Below the pieces are notes generated by a model. That model searched no databases and had not been told where the DNA came from. It saw nothing but the letters and a program-made list of their open reading frames with translations. This document shows, in pieces, positions 22,083-34,292 of a stretch of 64,000 bases of DNA (position 1 is the stretch's first letter; every line of letters starts with the position of its first letter). The DNA lies in the NCBI GenBank assembly GCA_003290165.1, contig QNQO01002037.1, positions 97,116 to 161,115 on the forward strand. The letters run 5' to 3'. The stretch is from Berberis thunbergii (Eukaryota > Streptophyta > Magnoliopsida > Ranunculales > Berberidaceae). The position numbers were made by a program, and so were the translations under genes.

Positions 22083-22300
22083 GTTGAAAACCGAACTGAC
22101 TTTGGTCGGTTTTAAAATTTTCAAACCGAAACCGAACCGACTATTAACAAAACCGATTCAAAATCGAACCGATCGACTATTTTATACATATTATGTAATT
22201 TTTATATAAAATGTATATTATTTATTATATATATTTGGTCGGTTCAGTAATTACTATTTTATACATATTATGTAATTTTCAATAATTGATTCATGTTTAT
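22083..22300. mobile_element. Fragment of a GGTTCGGTT-type hAT-like element
   Basis: TAGGGTTGAAAACCGAACTG at the left resembles the TAGGGGTGGGCA end of the elements at 48227 and 59076, and ACCGAAACCGAACCGACT is their interior motif. The right end is not found; it seems truncated next to the threonine-deaminase exon. Confidence 0.5.
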
Positions 22301-22312
22301 TCCTTTTTTCAG

Positions 22313-23515
22313 TGGAAATCTGTGGAGAGGTTAGGGGCAACAGTTGTGCTTGTTGGGGTGCTCCAAGGTGGAGTGTAGAGGAAGGTCGCATGTTTATACC
22401 TCCCTTTGATCACTCAGATGTAATAACAGGGAACAGTTGGGATGGAGATCGTACGCCAACTCCAAGCACGAAAACGGTTACATGCAATCTTTGTGCCTGT
22501 AGGTGGTGGTGGTTTGATAGCTGGAATTGCAACCTACATTAAGCGAGTGAGGCTAGATAACGAGGAAACGGGCGAGGAGAGTCACGTGGCGGGGTGGGAG
22601 CCGTCCACCCCGCTCGGGATGTGTGCCGCAATTTTTTGTGCGCGCATCCCGAGCAGGGTGGACGGCTTCCACCCCGCCACGTCACTCTCCTCGCTCATTT
22701 CCTCGCTGAGTCGCTGGTTTCCTCGACATTTAGAATTCCCCTAAGCACATTTATCCTGAGGTTTGTCAGTTGGATCATATGTTATCTTTTCTTTTCGGTT
22801 TTGGTCATATGTGGCAATTAAAATGTAGAATGAACTCTGCAAGTTTTTATTTCACGTGTTAAATAAAATTTTCAATACAAGGGATGCTTTTGTATTTATG
22901 CAGGTGAAGATCATTGGTGTGGAGCCTAGTGATGCAAATGCAATGGCGTTATCCTTGCATCATGGGGAGAGAGTCATGCTCGAGCAGGTGGGAGGCTTTG
23001 CGCGCAGATGGTGTTGCTGTGAAAGTTGTAGGAGAAGAACCATTTCGCTAGTGCGGGGAATTGTTAGATGGGGTGATTCTTGTCAACCAGGATGCTATTT
23101 GTGCATCGATAAAGGTGAATCTCCATTAGTATGGTTCTTGGCTTCATGGTTCTATATTTTTAGTCCGTCAACCAGCTGTTGCAATACTACTTAATCTTAC
23201 ATTAAATATATATGTCGTTGCAGGATATGTTCGAGGAGAAAAGGAGCATTTTAGAACTGGCAAGGGCTCTGGCACTAGCTGGAGCAAAAGCATACTGCAA
23301 GTATTACAACCTCAAAGATGAAAGCGTTGTAGCAATTAACAGTGGGGCAAACATGAACTTTGATAGACTGAGCATCATGACTGAATTTGCTAATGTTGCT
23401 AGGCAAAATAAGGCTGTTCTTGTTGCTACTATGCATGCTTGAGGTGCCAGAGAGCTTTAAACAGTTGGCTGAGCTGGTACCATCAGCCCCGGAACCCTGT
23501 GTTTGCCAATGATGG
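22313..23515 (+). pseudogene. Threonine deaminase (biosynthetic) pseudogene, internal part
   Basis: Plant threonine deaminase makes 2-oxobutanoate from threonine in plastids, the first step to isoleucine, using PLP. Three exons are recognisable. At 22313-22546: [33 protein letters not shown] and the phosphate-binding [19 protein letters not shown]. At 22904-23114: VKIIGVEPSDANAMALSLHH and VMLEQVGGF. From 23224: DMFEEKRSILELARALALAG and INSGANMNFDRLSIMTEFAN. The N-terminus with the PLP lysine and the regulatory C-terminus are absent. Breaks are visible: altered sequence after VVLVG, a frameshift before MEIVRQLQ, a frameshift after GGF, a TAG near 23051, and a shift after 23440. Introns are retained, so it is a decayed gene copy and not a retrocopy. 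Confidence 0.9.
22561..22705. mobile_element. Hairpin (foldback) element in the threonine-deaminase intron
   Basis: The left arm (22561-22621) starts CGAGGAAACGGGCGAGGAGA and ends CTCGGGATG. The right arm (22645-22705) is its inverted complement with about five mismatches over 61 bp. The loop is about 23 bp and contains ATTTTTT. The arms are GC-rich, unlike the AT-rich surroundings. It resembles the hairpin at 44405-44545 in end and inner-arm motifs. Transcription would give a long near-perfect stem. No target duplication is certain. Confidence 0.8.
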
Positions 23516-25250
23516 GGAACTAGCTAAGTCAATCGGAAAACCTATAGAAGCGATCAATGTTATATTAGTCTGAATCATTCGTTTGTTGTGCTGCTTAATA
23601 ACTCTTACTTGAAGCTTAAATGAGAGGCGTGAAGGAAGTGGTTACTTGTGATCCCAGTTGTTTATTTTTTGTACTAATATATATATATGATTAATTGGAT
23701 TGCGGGAATTTCCTTTGCCTTTTCTCCATTAGAGCTCAAGTTATATGATGAGGAATTATTTGAAAATATGACATCAAAAGTGAGGATGATTTCACTTTTG
23801 TATCAAGAGTTACACAATCTTTGCAAAAAAGTTAACTTATGTTCAAATTCTGAACTTTTGTGGGACAATTTCAATGAAGATGGACAATAATGAAGATGCA
23901 AGAAAACATGGAATCAGTGTGTTTCTTCTTCCCATTTCTCCATTCCTCGACAATCTGCCAACAGTTACGTTACTTGGTTCAAGAGTCATTTCCAAGGATT
24001 TCTCTAATAATCTCCAAACGAACCCTTCAATAACTTAAGTCGGTATTGGACAACTACTAAACTCTCTAAACTCATTAAAGTCCGGCTAGCTTGTAATTTT
24101 GATGTAAAACATGTGTAAGGACTTCTATCAAATCCACAATCTCCAACTATTGGTGATGGTAATATAAGAGTACAAGGCTACACTTACAAATCTTTCACTA
24201 GCACGATTGTCTATGCAATGTAAATCACAATCTGATACAACCATCACATTTTCGTTGACTACGTCCAGACTAGCTAGCATACTCCCTTATCTTCTCCTTG
24301 AGGCTCGAGGTGTCATAGTCTCTCCAGGCCATTTTAGGGCAGAGTCCCCTTTGGAAGGTATTTGTGTTTGAAAACTGACTCAAGTTAAGCTGTGACAGAG
24401 GACATACAATCTACTCTGCCTCACCCTAGTACCATTCCTACAAACCGTCGCCCAAATGTGTGTGACATATCTTTTTTTTGTTTGAAAGGCAAGCTAGGGT
24501 TTTGAGGATCCCCGAACCTTATCAATAAATCAAAGGCACGATCATACAATAAGTTTACACCACTCACTAGTCCCTTCATCATACATTACATCATCACAAG
24601 TAGAAAAGATTTCCTTAAAAACCTGAACCAATCTAAGAGGAGAATCAAAGAGTTTTAAGCTAAGGGTTAGACTCACTAGGTGAATGGTTGTTCAAATGGT
24701 TCCTTGGTGGACTCGCTGAAACTCGTGATCTTGGTAGGCACCAATCCATTGCTTAATCATCTTAAGAATGAGGATACCCATCCCCTTACCTAACAAATAG
24801 AAGAGGTCGAAATGATGATCTTGGAGAACACGAACTCGAAAAATAAAGCAATTGAACGCTAGGAATAAACCAGTTCTTGGGAGATTCCAGCAGCTGATGT
24901 TGATATTCATCTAACCTTTTTTTTTTTTTTTTTTTAATTGATTATACCATTTTCAAAGAGGATTACTTTGATTTAGGAGATATACCTCACTTTGACCCAC
25001 CAAAGAAGCTTCCCTTTCCAAATAAGCTATTAGATTTAGGAGATCTCTTTTCACATCTTCCACGCCACTGCATTTTTCTATTGCTCATTTATCTGCATTA
25101 TTAACTTTGAACCCTTCTCATAATCTTCTACCATTTTCAAAGAGTTTTTAACCTTAGATAAGGTGATGAGAGCACTTACACCTTCCACGTGGAATATAAA
25201 TTCATCCAAATATGATGAGGTGGCAACCAGTTGGACGTTGATTAGGGTTC
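23516..25250. other. No confident gene; possible LINE tail at 24470-24940
   Basis: The T-rich CTTTTTTTTGTTTGAAAGGC at about 24471 resembles the TTTTTTTTAAAAGGC tail of the LINE at 9517, and a T21 run lies near 24917. On the minus strand a 72-codon open frame (24910-24692) sits between them. I take this as a possible short minus-strand LINE remnant, with low confidence. The rest is unassigned. Confidence 0.3.
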
Positions 25251-25254
25251 TTGG

Positions 25255-25800
25255 AGACTAAGGTTGTTCTTCCCCCTGATCCTGATTATCATATCACTTT
25301 CATTAACATCCTTCGACTCGTTTTCATTGATCCCAATTTGACGGACTTCCTGAGTATTTCTGCTTCTGTAGTTGTCACTGCTAACGCCTCATCATTGGGA
25401 GTTGCCTCTCTGCCCTCATCAACGTCCTGCACTGCCATCTCTGTATCTACACATAGAGGTTCTTCCTGGTCTGGTTCACTCTCCAGATCTACTATTGCAA
25501 TTGCCTCCGTTTCCTTAGTGGGTAGTGCATTGATGCTACCCGCAAGGATCAAAACTGCATCTACTCTTGCCTCCCCTATTTGGGTAGGTTCTGTTTTTTG
25601 TTTGAAAGTGTGTTTACCTTTTGGTTTATTCCAACCCTCTTCAATGTTTGGTTTCTACACCTCATCTTGACCTAGCGTCTTTCCAGCACACCAACCCTTT
25701 CCTCGTTTTTTCCTCTTTCTTCCTATTGTTCACTCTTGCATCAATCACATCATCGATAGCACATAGTTCATCTTCCACGTTGGCCAATACACTAATATAA
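25255..25800 (-). pseudogene. Possible LINE ORF1-type remnant
   Basis: Minus-strand frames include an acidic stretch (KETEAIAIVDLESEPDQEEP) and, after a shift, a basic stretch (NNRKKEEKTRKGLVCWKD). The composition resembles plant LINE ORF1 linkers and it lies near LINE fragments, but no diagnostic domain is seen. A plus-strand frame of 139 codons over the same bases looks like chance. Confidence 0.25.
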
Positions 25801-25912
25801 TTTTTTTTTATTTTAAAAAATGTTTAAATCCAAAAATAGGAGAGGGCCACATCAAACACCACTAAAATGAACATAACCTTGGATTTGCCATCCTTTGTAG
25901 CCCAATTCTATT

Positions 25913-26184
25913 TATTTTTATTTTTTTTTGGAACGTGAACAGGATTTTAAGAACCCCTTAACCTCTATATTAATCAAAAATAAGAAAATTCAAATAAAAT
26001 CTCTCTCCAGAGAGAGAAACACCATGACAAGGCTTTACTAATCTCACGATTTATGAACATTGGTAAGTTAATTACCTTTTTTGCTTTGATGTGGAAACAA
26101 ATAGCTCATCATCTATACTTTTTGTTTATTTTCTTAGCTCTAGTAGATCTTCGAGAACATAAGCTAAAGTCTTGGGTGCAACTC
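25913..26184 (-). mobile_element. Short A-tailed retro-insert, copy B
   Basis: Counterpart of 13874-14149, with the same flanking duplication TTGTAGCCCAATTCTATT and TTGTAGTCAATTCTATT. The tail here is interrupted (TTTATTTTTATTTTTTTTTG on the plus strand). Confidence 0.6.
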
Positions 26185-26421
26185 TTTGTAGTCAATTCTA
26201 TTGCAACATCGTCACTAGAAGGACTTGACTCATATTTTTCTTCAAAATCCGACTTTTCTTGGACTCAATATAGTTTCTATTCAATGTTCTCCTTTTTCCA
26301 TGAAGCCTTTGCCAACATGAGAATTTCCTTTACTACATCCATGCCTTCTCTCTTAATAGCTTCTTTCAATATAGTGCTTTGCAATTGCATCGCTGGAACA
26401 AAGCTCCATAAACAAGAAAAT

Positions 26422-26846
26422 TCAAAGTAAGCCAGTCCAAATTAATGAAAAGAGGTGTGGCAAAGGCAAAAGTGGGCAAGTGAGTAACCTTTGTGTTTGA
26501 GAACAAAGTAAGCTAGTCCGAATTATACACAACATGATCAAGAGGTTCAAAAATATTAGTAAAAGCAATACGTTGGTTAGACCATGTAAGAATAGGACCA
26601 GAAAAACCCAAATAAAAAGATTACACTTATTAAGCAAATTTGGGATATCAGATAGCCGTGTTTGGGTAAGAGGGGTACCACCACGTTTTTCACTTGAGTG
26701 GCCAAGCCTCTTGAAATTTCCACTAGCGATCCACAACATGCCCATGGCTTGCATCGCGTTGTTGGATATGTTAGTGAGTTCTTCCCACATGCTGAGCCGC
26801 CGTTGAAGTCTGAGGCCGAGCAGCATAGATCCCGCAAATGAGTCAT
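26422..26846 (-). pseudogene. LINE endonuclease fragment, copy B
   Basis: Counterpart of 19262-19700 with the same WEELTNIS, SGNFKRLGHSSEKRG and LTQTRLSDIPNLLNK blocks. It is frameshifted after LLNK relative to copy A. Confidence 0.65.
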
Positions 26847-27535
26847 GTTTTCGGATTCAGATAGATGTGGACAATATCATGTGCAACTCTCCCAAAAATG
26901 TTGAAGGGTTTAATCTCACATTGTTGCATGCAGAACCATTACAAATAACGAAATGCCAAGTTAGCAAACCAAAACAACTAATAGCGGAGCCAACAAATTT
27001 ACATTGTTCGACAAACTCACCAACGTCCACGGGGCAAAGAGTATATATTCACTATCGAGATCAAAAAATACAAATGAAGATAGTCTCTTACACAACGTTA
27101 ATGACGTTAAACATATACATGTCTAAGTGACACCAAACATATAAAAATCCAAGCTTCCATCACCCCCAGTCTCCTCTTCTTCTCGTCTTTTGCAATGTGT
27201 GTATGGGAAGAGAGAACAAACTTCTCTTCCCCCTTGTTTCTTCTTCATATCTGCTTTTCCTTCATCCTCATCTCCATTTTCATTTTTGTTCTTCTTCTAT
27301 AAAACACTGTACAACCAGATAATCACCATTCTTTTTTTCTCCAAACCGCCACCCAACTCACCAATTTTAACCTAAAAATTAGGGTAAAGATAACATTAGG
27401 TTTTCGCTCAATATTACTTCCACACTAAAATATTATTTGCACTCATAAATACTAAATCAAACACTAACTAAACTACCCCCAAACAAAAAAAAAACAAAAA
27501 AATCAACATCCCAACTAGCAAGTCCTTCTATGTTC

Positions 27536-27965
27536 TGGCCTTCTATGTTCTAATTCTTCTACTCGCTAAATCTTGTACAGTGATCATTTAGCGAATTCTT
27601 TTTTTTCTTGATTATTTTTTTTACAACAAATAGTCAAATTCTTTGATTATAAATTTCAAACTAGTTTTTAGTTTACTCCAATTTCTCAGATTGCAAAATT
27701 TATCATAAAAAAAATGTTTGATGACTTGTTTTTGCTAAGGATTCTTAGATGATAGTAGGAAGAGATGAACACTTTATTTTGTATAAAAACAAAAAATCAT
27801 TCCAAAAGAATGAAGTGATTTGTCATTAAAAATAGGTGAGTTGTAGATTTTTCATGTGCCAATATTTGCACATTCCAAATTTGACATAGTATGATCCTAT
27901 ATCCTAATGTTTTGAAAAAAAAAGTAAGTGAAAAATCTATCGAAATTGAGTACATGGAAACTTTC
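27536..27965. other. No recognised gene
   Basis: AT-rich sequence between the duplicated block and the inverted-repeat arm. Confidence 0.4.
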
Positions 27966-28299
27966 ATGGGAGTTCAACTCCCTACCTTTGATCAAAATGC
28001 AATAAGTTATCTATTTGGTCATTTACATTTTGGTACGCATAATTTAGACCAATTTACATAGGGTACAAAAGTTTTGCATAAAAATTTTCTATTATTTTCC
28101 TTACATGTATTTTAATTTTAAGTATTTCTAAATACACGAGTTATTGGCAATAGGAGTACAAGTGGGAAGTAAAAATTATTCTTCAATTAAAAAACGTATA
28201 TCTCCCTCTACTATAAATACACAAAAATACACAAGCCTCACTGTTGTCTATGTGCATCAATACATAATTGTTTCATCGATATGTTGGTTGTGACTCTAA

Positions 28300-28536
28300 G
28301 GGTGTGTTTGGTTGCATGGAATGAATCCTATGCCATAGAAATCCATATGGGGACCCCTACATTTCAGGCTAAATTGATGTATCACTTCACATCCACCATT
28401 TGATTTTGTGATCAATGGTGAGAATGGGTCCCATGAACATGAGAATTTCACTCCTTAGTCCCTCAAATTAGCCTAAAATGTAAAGGTCCCCCCATGGATT
28501 CCCATGGCATAGGATTCCATGCAACCAAATACACCC
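28300..28536. mobile_element. Tourist-like (PIF/Harbinger) MITE, 237 bp
   Basis: Terminal inverted repeats GGGTGTGTTTGGTTGCATGG and CCATGCAACCAAATACACCC, flanked by TAA at 28297-28299 and 28537-28539. The other arm of the inverted repeat has the unoccupied site GACTCTAAGTGATTC (inverted near 38773), which proves both the insertion and the 3-bp target. It has no coding sequence and would need a transposase in trans. Confidence 0.95.
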
Positions 28537-28773
28537 TAAGTGATTCAAAATCATCTAATTATGTTTATATCTGCCATCAATAACCAGGGATTTCCTTTTT
28601 CTCCTTCTCCTCCTTTGTCGTCCCTAAAACCAAACCATTCGAACTAACGAACTAAGGAAGGAACACGTTTCTGCTGTTGATTCCATTTCTTATTCTTCCT
28701 TCCAAGGTCATCGTCATCTTCTTCGATCAATCTCTTCTCACTGTGTTGTGGAAGAGACCTTGCTAGCTTGGGC

Positions 28774-29530
28774 TAGGGGTGGGCATCCCATCCCGCAATC
28801 CTGATCCCGTCCCAGTCCCGTCCTGTTCCGATTTTTTTGGTTCTTTTGGGATTGATTAAACTCATCCCGATCTTGAGTGGGATAGGATCGGGATAGAGAT
28901 TTTCAATCCTGCCCATCCCGAACTTATTTATTTTATATTTTATTAGTAATTTTAATCAAACTACTTTCTAAAAGGAAGTTTAGGATGTGTTTTGAAATTA
29001 AATCAAAACATCTATAAAATTTACTTGCTTGATTTAGTACTCTTTGTTTAGATAAAAACTTTAAATTTGGAAATTTTAGATCAAATAGAACCTATGAAAA
29101 TTTATGTTTTTCACATTTTAGATTGGTTATAAGACAATTATTCTTGTTGAAAAATAAAGGCAAATGATAGTTTGTTTTAGTTTTGTACTATGAGTTATAT
29201 GAACTATTGGTTAGTGTATCACATAAATGATACTTAGCACACAAAATTGTAAGTTCATTGGACCATAAATCTTATATGACATTTAATATTGTCATAATGA
29301 AAGTTATATGTACATAAATTTGGTATTATTGGTGTTTGAGCAATGTGAGATGAAGTTTTTTGTTATTCTTCATTGGAGGATGAAATCTATTTAGTACATG
29401 CTCATCTCATCCCGAACCTGTTTGGGATGGGATGAGGTCGGGATGGGGTCTATCATGTCTCGTCGGTCTCGATTCCGAACAAACGAAATGAAACAGGAAT
29501 GAGGTCTATCCCGTCCCATGCACACCCCTA
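28774..29530. mobile_element. hAT-like non-autonomous element in left arm, 757 bp
   Basis: Ends TAGGGGTGGGCAT and ATGCACACCCCTA, flanked by GCTTGGGC and GCTAAGGC, a decayed 8-bp target duplication. Near the ends CCCATCCCG/CGGGATGGG repeats are dense. The interior is AT-rich and non-coding. Confidence 0.8.
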
Positions 29531-30168
29531 GCTAAGGCAACCTGCGAAGTGAATTTGGGGGAAGTGTGAATTAAGATTGATAGAGAGACAACGATTATAA
29601 AATTGCCCTTGCTAAATAACACCACCAATTCCACCGAAGAACACCACCAACATTTTTTTTCTTTTTTGAATCTACTTAAGAACACCACCACTATATAGAA
29701 AAAAAAATGTATTTTTTCTCCCAATTCTAGGGACTCCTCCTCTTCCACCATCATCTCCTTTTAATCTCACTGGAAAACTTTAGGGTGCTACTTTTTCACC
29801 CCATATTTTACTAAAATCACCCAATTATTAAAAAAAAACATTTTTGAGTTTGTGTTTTCTTAAATCACCCAAACCATAGCCCAAATTAAATTAAAATTTT
29901 CCCTTTTCACAAACTTAAACCCTATCCTCAACTAAAACCCAACGTTTAGTACAACAACTTATGACTAAAAACCTAAAAACTTCTCGCGACTCCCTCCTCA
30001 TGACGCCCTCGTCCATCTCTAACAATCTGTACTCTGCTTCCAACGACCTAGGTTAGTCTTTTCGAGAATCAGAATTTGACTCGCTTTAGTCATTTCATTG
30101 TTAAAAAAATCCAGGTCTAGTAGTTTTGATGCTAAAAATAAAAGATCAGGGCTAGTCATTTCGACAGT

Positions 30169-30849
30169 AACAATCTCACACGTTTGTTATTACGAAAAAA
30201 AAAATTAATTTTGACAAAAAAACATAACATACAATACAAACATATCAATCACAAGCCAAATACACAAGCCGCACAACAGAGCCATAATCAAAGTGCTTGA
30301 ATACTAATTAAAAGACAACACAAAGTTGAAGCATAGTCACGCGGTTGCCATGTTCAGTATTTTGAATTATTTGGTATTTAGCTAATTTGTTAGAGATTTT
30401 TTAATTATAGGAGTTAGTTTGGGGTATTTTTCTAAAAATAAAAAAACTAGATTGAAATACATTTTTTTATTTAATTTTATTTAGGGTTATTTCTCTTTTG
30501 GCTCCCGTTTGTTTAATGCTATTCTTCTTTGACCCTCAAATGTTTTTGTATTACAGTCTAACCCCCATTTAAAAATTTGACTGTGAAGATCAAACACATT
30601 GACATGCCCATGCCATTCATATTTATGTTAAAGACCATATTGCCATTTCTTCGAGATAGATACACATCTATATGTGCATCTCAAGGACGTCCTTGTAGGG
30701 TAAAGGAGGAAAAAAGGGATCCTAGCAGGAGGAAACAAGCTCAAAATCATATCGATTCACTTGAAACAAGTGGATCCATGATGCATCCCAACAACTACTT
30801 GTACTACTTTGGAAAAGACGAACTGATTGAGAATCGGAGAAATCACAAT
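30169..30849. other. Spacer sequence, no recognised gene
   Basis: First part of the inverted-repeat spacer. A frame that starts at 30577 runs into the psaB fragment but is not itself psaB until about 30850. Confidence 0.4.
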
Positions 30850-31861
<1,012 letters not shown>

Positions 31862-31886
31862 TTCATTTTTTGATTTCGTTTTTTGA

Positions 31887-31964
31887 GGATCGACGAATCA
31901 AATGATATTTCTGTTTCAATCTCTGCCTCTTCTTCTCCCTCTGAATCAAACTTTTCCTTGCCAT
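31887..31964 (-). pseudogene. rps14: Nuclear copy of plastid rps14, first 26 codons
   Basis: Read on the minus strand from ATG at 31964, it encodes [18 protein letters not shown] then KYHLIRRS, the start of plastid ribosomal protein S14. In plastids rps14 follows psaB on the same strand. Here it is on the opposite strand only 25 bp after the psaB stop, so the insert has been rearranged. Confidence 0.9.
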
Positions 31965-32454
31965 AATGGTTCAAGCTGCTATTATTATCAATGATAGAAG
32001 TCGGATCCTAGATGTATAAAAATAAGAAGGTTGTCCGCCTTTCCCATCGAACCAAATGAAATGGTCGATGCACCCGCCTATTACAAACTATAGTTTTCTT
32101 ATATGATTACACTTAGACGTGGTTATATTTATACTTAACTATGGTTCCATAGGAATTAAAAAAAAACCTTCCGTTAAAGATTTATCAACAACAACTCCTT
32201 ACCCCATGGATCTATTACAATTCCTAGAACTAAACCATGGATTTCTATATTTTGATTGTGTAAACACGCTATGCACACTAAAGAAGGTTGTTCTATTTTA
32301 AACATCGAATGATTATTTTCCTCTTTGGATCTTAATCCAATCAAAACAAACTTCTCGAGTTACCATAATCTGTATGACAAATTGCTCGATTCTTCAACTT
32401 CGATGAAATAGTAAAAATTCAATTCATTGGTATATGAATACATTTGATTTGGGT
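31965..32454. other. Probable plastid-derived sequence, not identified
   Basis: It lies between the rps14 and ndhF fragments with no visible junction to nuclear repeats, so it is probably part of the same insert. I could not assign it to a plastid gene or spacer. A 60-codon open frame at 32119-32301 is likely chance. Confidence 0.4.
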
Positions 32455-32663
32455 GAAATATATAGTAAAAAAGAATTTGATTTATAAAATAAATACAAGA
32501 AGAGATGAAAAAAAATTCGCCCGCGCCCTATATATTTTATCCCCTCTCCTACAAAAAAACTTGTAACACCAACTCCATTGGATATTCCATCGATTACTTG
32601 TCGATCTAAAAAGGAAATTAGTTCAGCTAACCCTCTTATACCAATAGTTAAGGTACACGCAGT
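32455..32663 (-). pseudogene. ndhF: Nuclear copy of plastid ndhF, C-terminal fragment
   Basis: NdhF is a membrane subunit of the plastid NAD(P)H dehydrogenase-like complex. On the minus strand, [20 protein letters not shown] then [20 protein letters not shown] and IKYIGRG match its C-terminal end, with the similarity fading after GRGRI. It is fused directly to the rpl33 copy, which is not its plastid neighbour. Confidence 0.85.
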
Positions 32664-32673
32664 TTTCTTTGAT

Positions 32674-32820
32674 CTATTTATTTATCTCCCCATGAATAAT
32701 ATGTTTGTAACAATAGGGACAAAATTTTCTCAATTCCAATCAACTAGGCGTATTGTGTCTATTCTTTTAGGTAATATATCTGAAAATTATTGTTATTATG
32801 ACATTTTTACCCTTCGCCAT
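32674..32820 (-). pseudogene. rpl33: Nuclear copy of plastid rpl33 with internal deletion
   Basis: On the minus strand it starts MAKGKNV at 32820, then jumps to FRYIT, KNRHNTPS and [20 protein letters not shown] before TAG at 32674. The middle of the 66-residue ribosomal protein L33 is deleted. Two stops have replaced Gln and Arg codons. The FCPYC zinc-ribbon half is intact. Confidence 0.9.
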
Positions 32821-33899
32821 GAACCTAACCTTCTTTGAATTTTGGATTCACTCAATTCTTTTCTTTCATTTTCGATCCGAAAAAAAAAAGTTGCTGACCT
32901 GAAATCATATTATGAAAGATTTTGTTACAATTAATTAAAAAAAAAAAGAAAAATAAGTAATACAATGATTTCTAACTATTAATTATTTTGATAGAATATC
33001 GGTATAGTAATAGTATTTGTGACCATGATTTATCATAGAGCCGACAAATTTGGACTCCTACACGCAAATATCATGATGGATAACCATGTTTGGCAAAAAA
33101 TATACTAAGAGCATCTCCAATAGGAATACACCAGGTAAAGTTCCTAAATATTTGTTCTTCTATCTGAGATGCTGGTAAAGGGGAAGGAAAATAACCTTTT
33201 ATTTAACCACCTGACAAGTAAGGATGATATGCTAATTCACTTAGCGAGCTAGTAGGGATCTTACTCAACTAAGAATGTGGAAGGGTTCTTATCATAAGAG
33301 CAACTTCTTAAAAAAAAATTAGGTGCGCGTATAGTAACTTGCTAAATGGGGTTTGATCAGTCTATGTGCTTTTTGTAAAAGTGCATAGATAGGTCAAACC
33401 CTACTTTGCCTTCCCCAATGTGCCGACCCCTTCATCATTTTGCAAAAACCAGCAAAATAGAGCAACTAAGAGCAATAGTAAGCCCAAATCAGACCAAATT
33501 TAAGCCAAATCTAACCCAAAATCCATTTTTCTTTGTCCACCTACAATAAGCTATTCTTACTCCCTTTTCTTAGAACACCAACATAGAGCAAAATAAAGTG
33601 GTAGGGAAACATCAGAGCACTTTTGGATCAACTCCACACTTATTTTTGGCCAAATCAATTCTCATTGTCACCCCCATTAGGTATAGAGCAAATGCAACTA
33701 TGGTTTGGCACTAAAACAAAGCCGAAAAAGGATTGGGGCTCTCTCCCAGTGCATTCTCCAAAGCCAAAAAAGCCAAGGCAATCAAGTTTTGGGGAAGATG
33801 AAAGTTCGAGCCAAGCTTCTCGCAAAGGTTAATGCCAGGGTCGATGATCAAGGAACAAACACATGACAATTGTTCCTTATAATCAAGTAATGGGGGTTC
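32821..33899. other. No recognised gene
   Basis: The first 150 bp may still be plastid DNA upstream of rpl33. Around 33110, GAGCATCTCCAATAGGAAT resembles a motif often seen at ends of plant DNA transposons, but no partner end is found. A 69-codon open frame at 33623-33832 is unrecognised. Confidence 0.35.
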
Positions 33900-34125
33900 A
33901 TTCGGATTTAATTCTAAAATGATTTAAAATTGGACTTGGATATAATAAACAGGTTGGAATCGAACAGTTTGAATATAAATATTTGGAACCGGACTCGAAC
34001 TGTTCTACAATGAATTCGGATCGTTTCTTAATTTACATGATAAAAATCAGACCATTTGGAGTAAAACGGTCCGGTTCGGTTTGGATTCGTGGCTCCTCGA
34101 CCCATTTGTCCACCCTATCGATATC
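33900..34125. mobile_element. Relic of a GGTTCGGTT-type hAT-like element
   Basis: CATTTGGAGTAAAACGGTCC, GGTTCGGTTTGGAT and CTCGACCCATTTGTCCACCC match the right end of the element at 59076-60138 closely. The left end is decayed and no 8-bp duplication is readable. Confidence 0.65.
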
Positions 34126-34292
34126 AAAGATTAATGTGTTTTTAGTTATTTTAGCACCTAATATAAACAAATACTAAGATATATTAGATGTTTGTATTTA
34201 GATTCTTATGGAAAATTACAGTTTTATGTGATCTCGAATAAAATTCAGATTAGAGCAATAATTGTCAGATTCGGATGTAATGTATCCTTATT

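Larger units (their letters stand above)
25853..27535. repeat. Duplicated block, copy B (uninterrupted)
   Basis: It matches 13815-20110 minus the CACTA element. It provides the empty site TTTCAATATAGTGCTTTGC at about 26364-26382. It also holds about 235 bp (27251-27485) that copy A lacks, between CTTCTTCATAT and CAAACAAAAAAA. Confidence 0.85.
27968..30168. repeat. Left arm of a large inverted repeat
   Basis: It matches 37213-39065 in inverted orientation from TTTTGGTACGCATAATTTAG on the outside to GGGCTAGTCATTTCGACA on the inside. Both arms contain an hAT-like element at the same place. The left arm alone has a Tourist-type MITE. The first 600 bp also match 44560-44960 inverted, so the outer part is a dispersed repeat in its own right. 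Confidence 0.85.

Noticed and set aside
25251..25670. 139-codon plus-strand open frame
   Set aside because: Serine/threonine-rich complement of an acidic minus-strand LINE-like frame; no domain is recognised.
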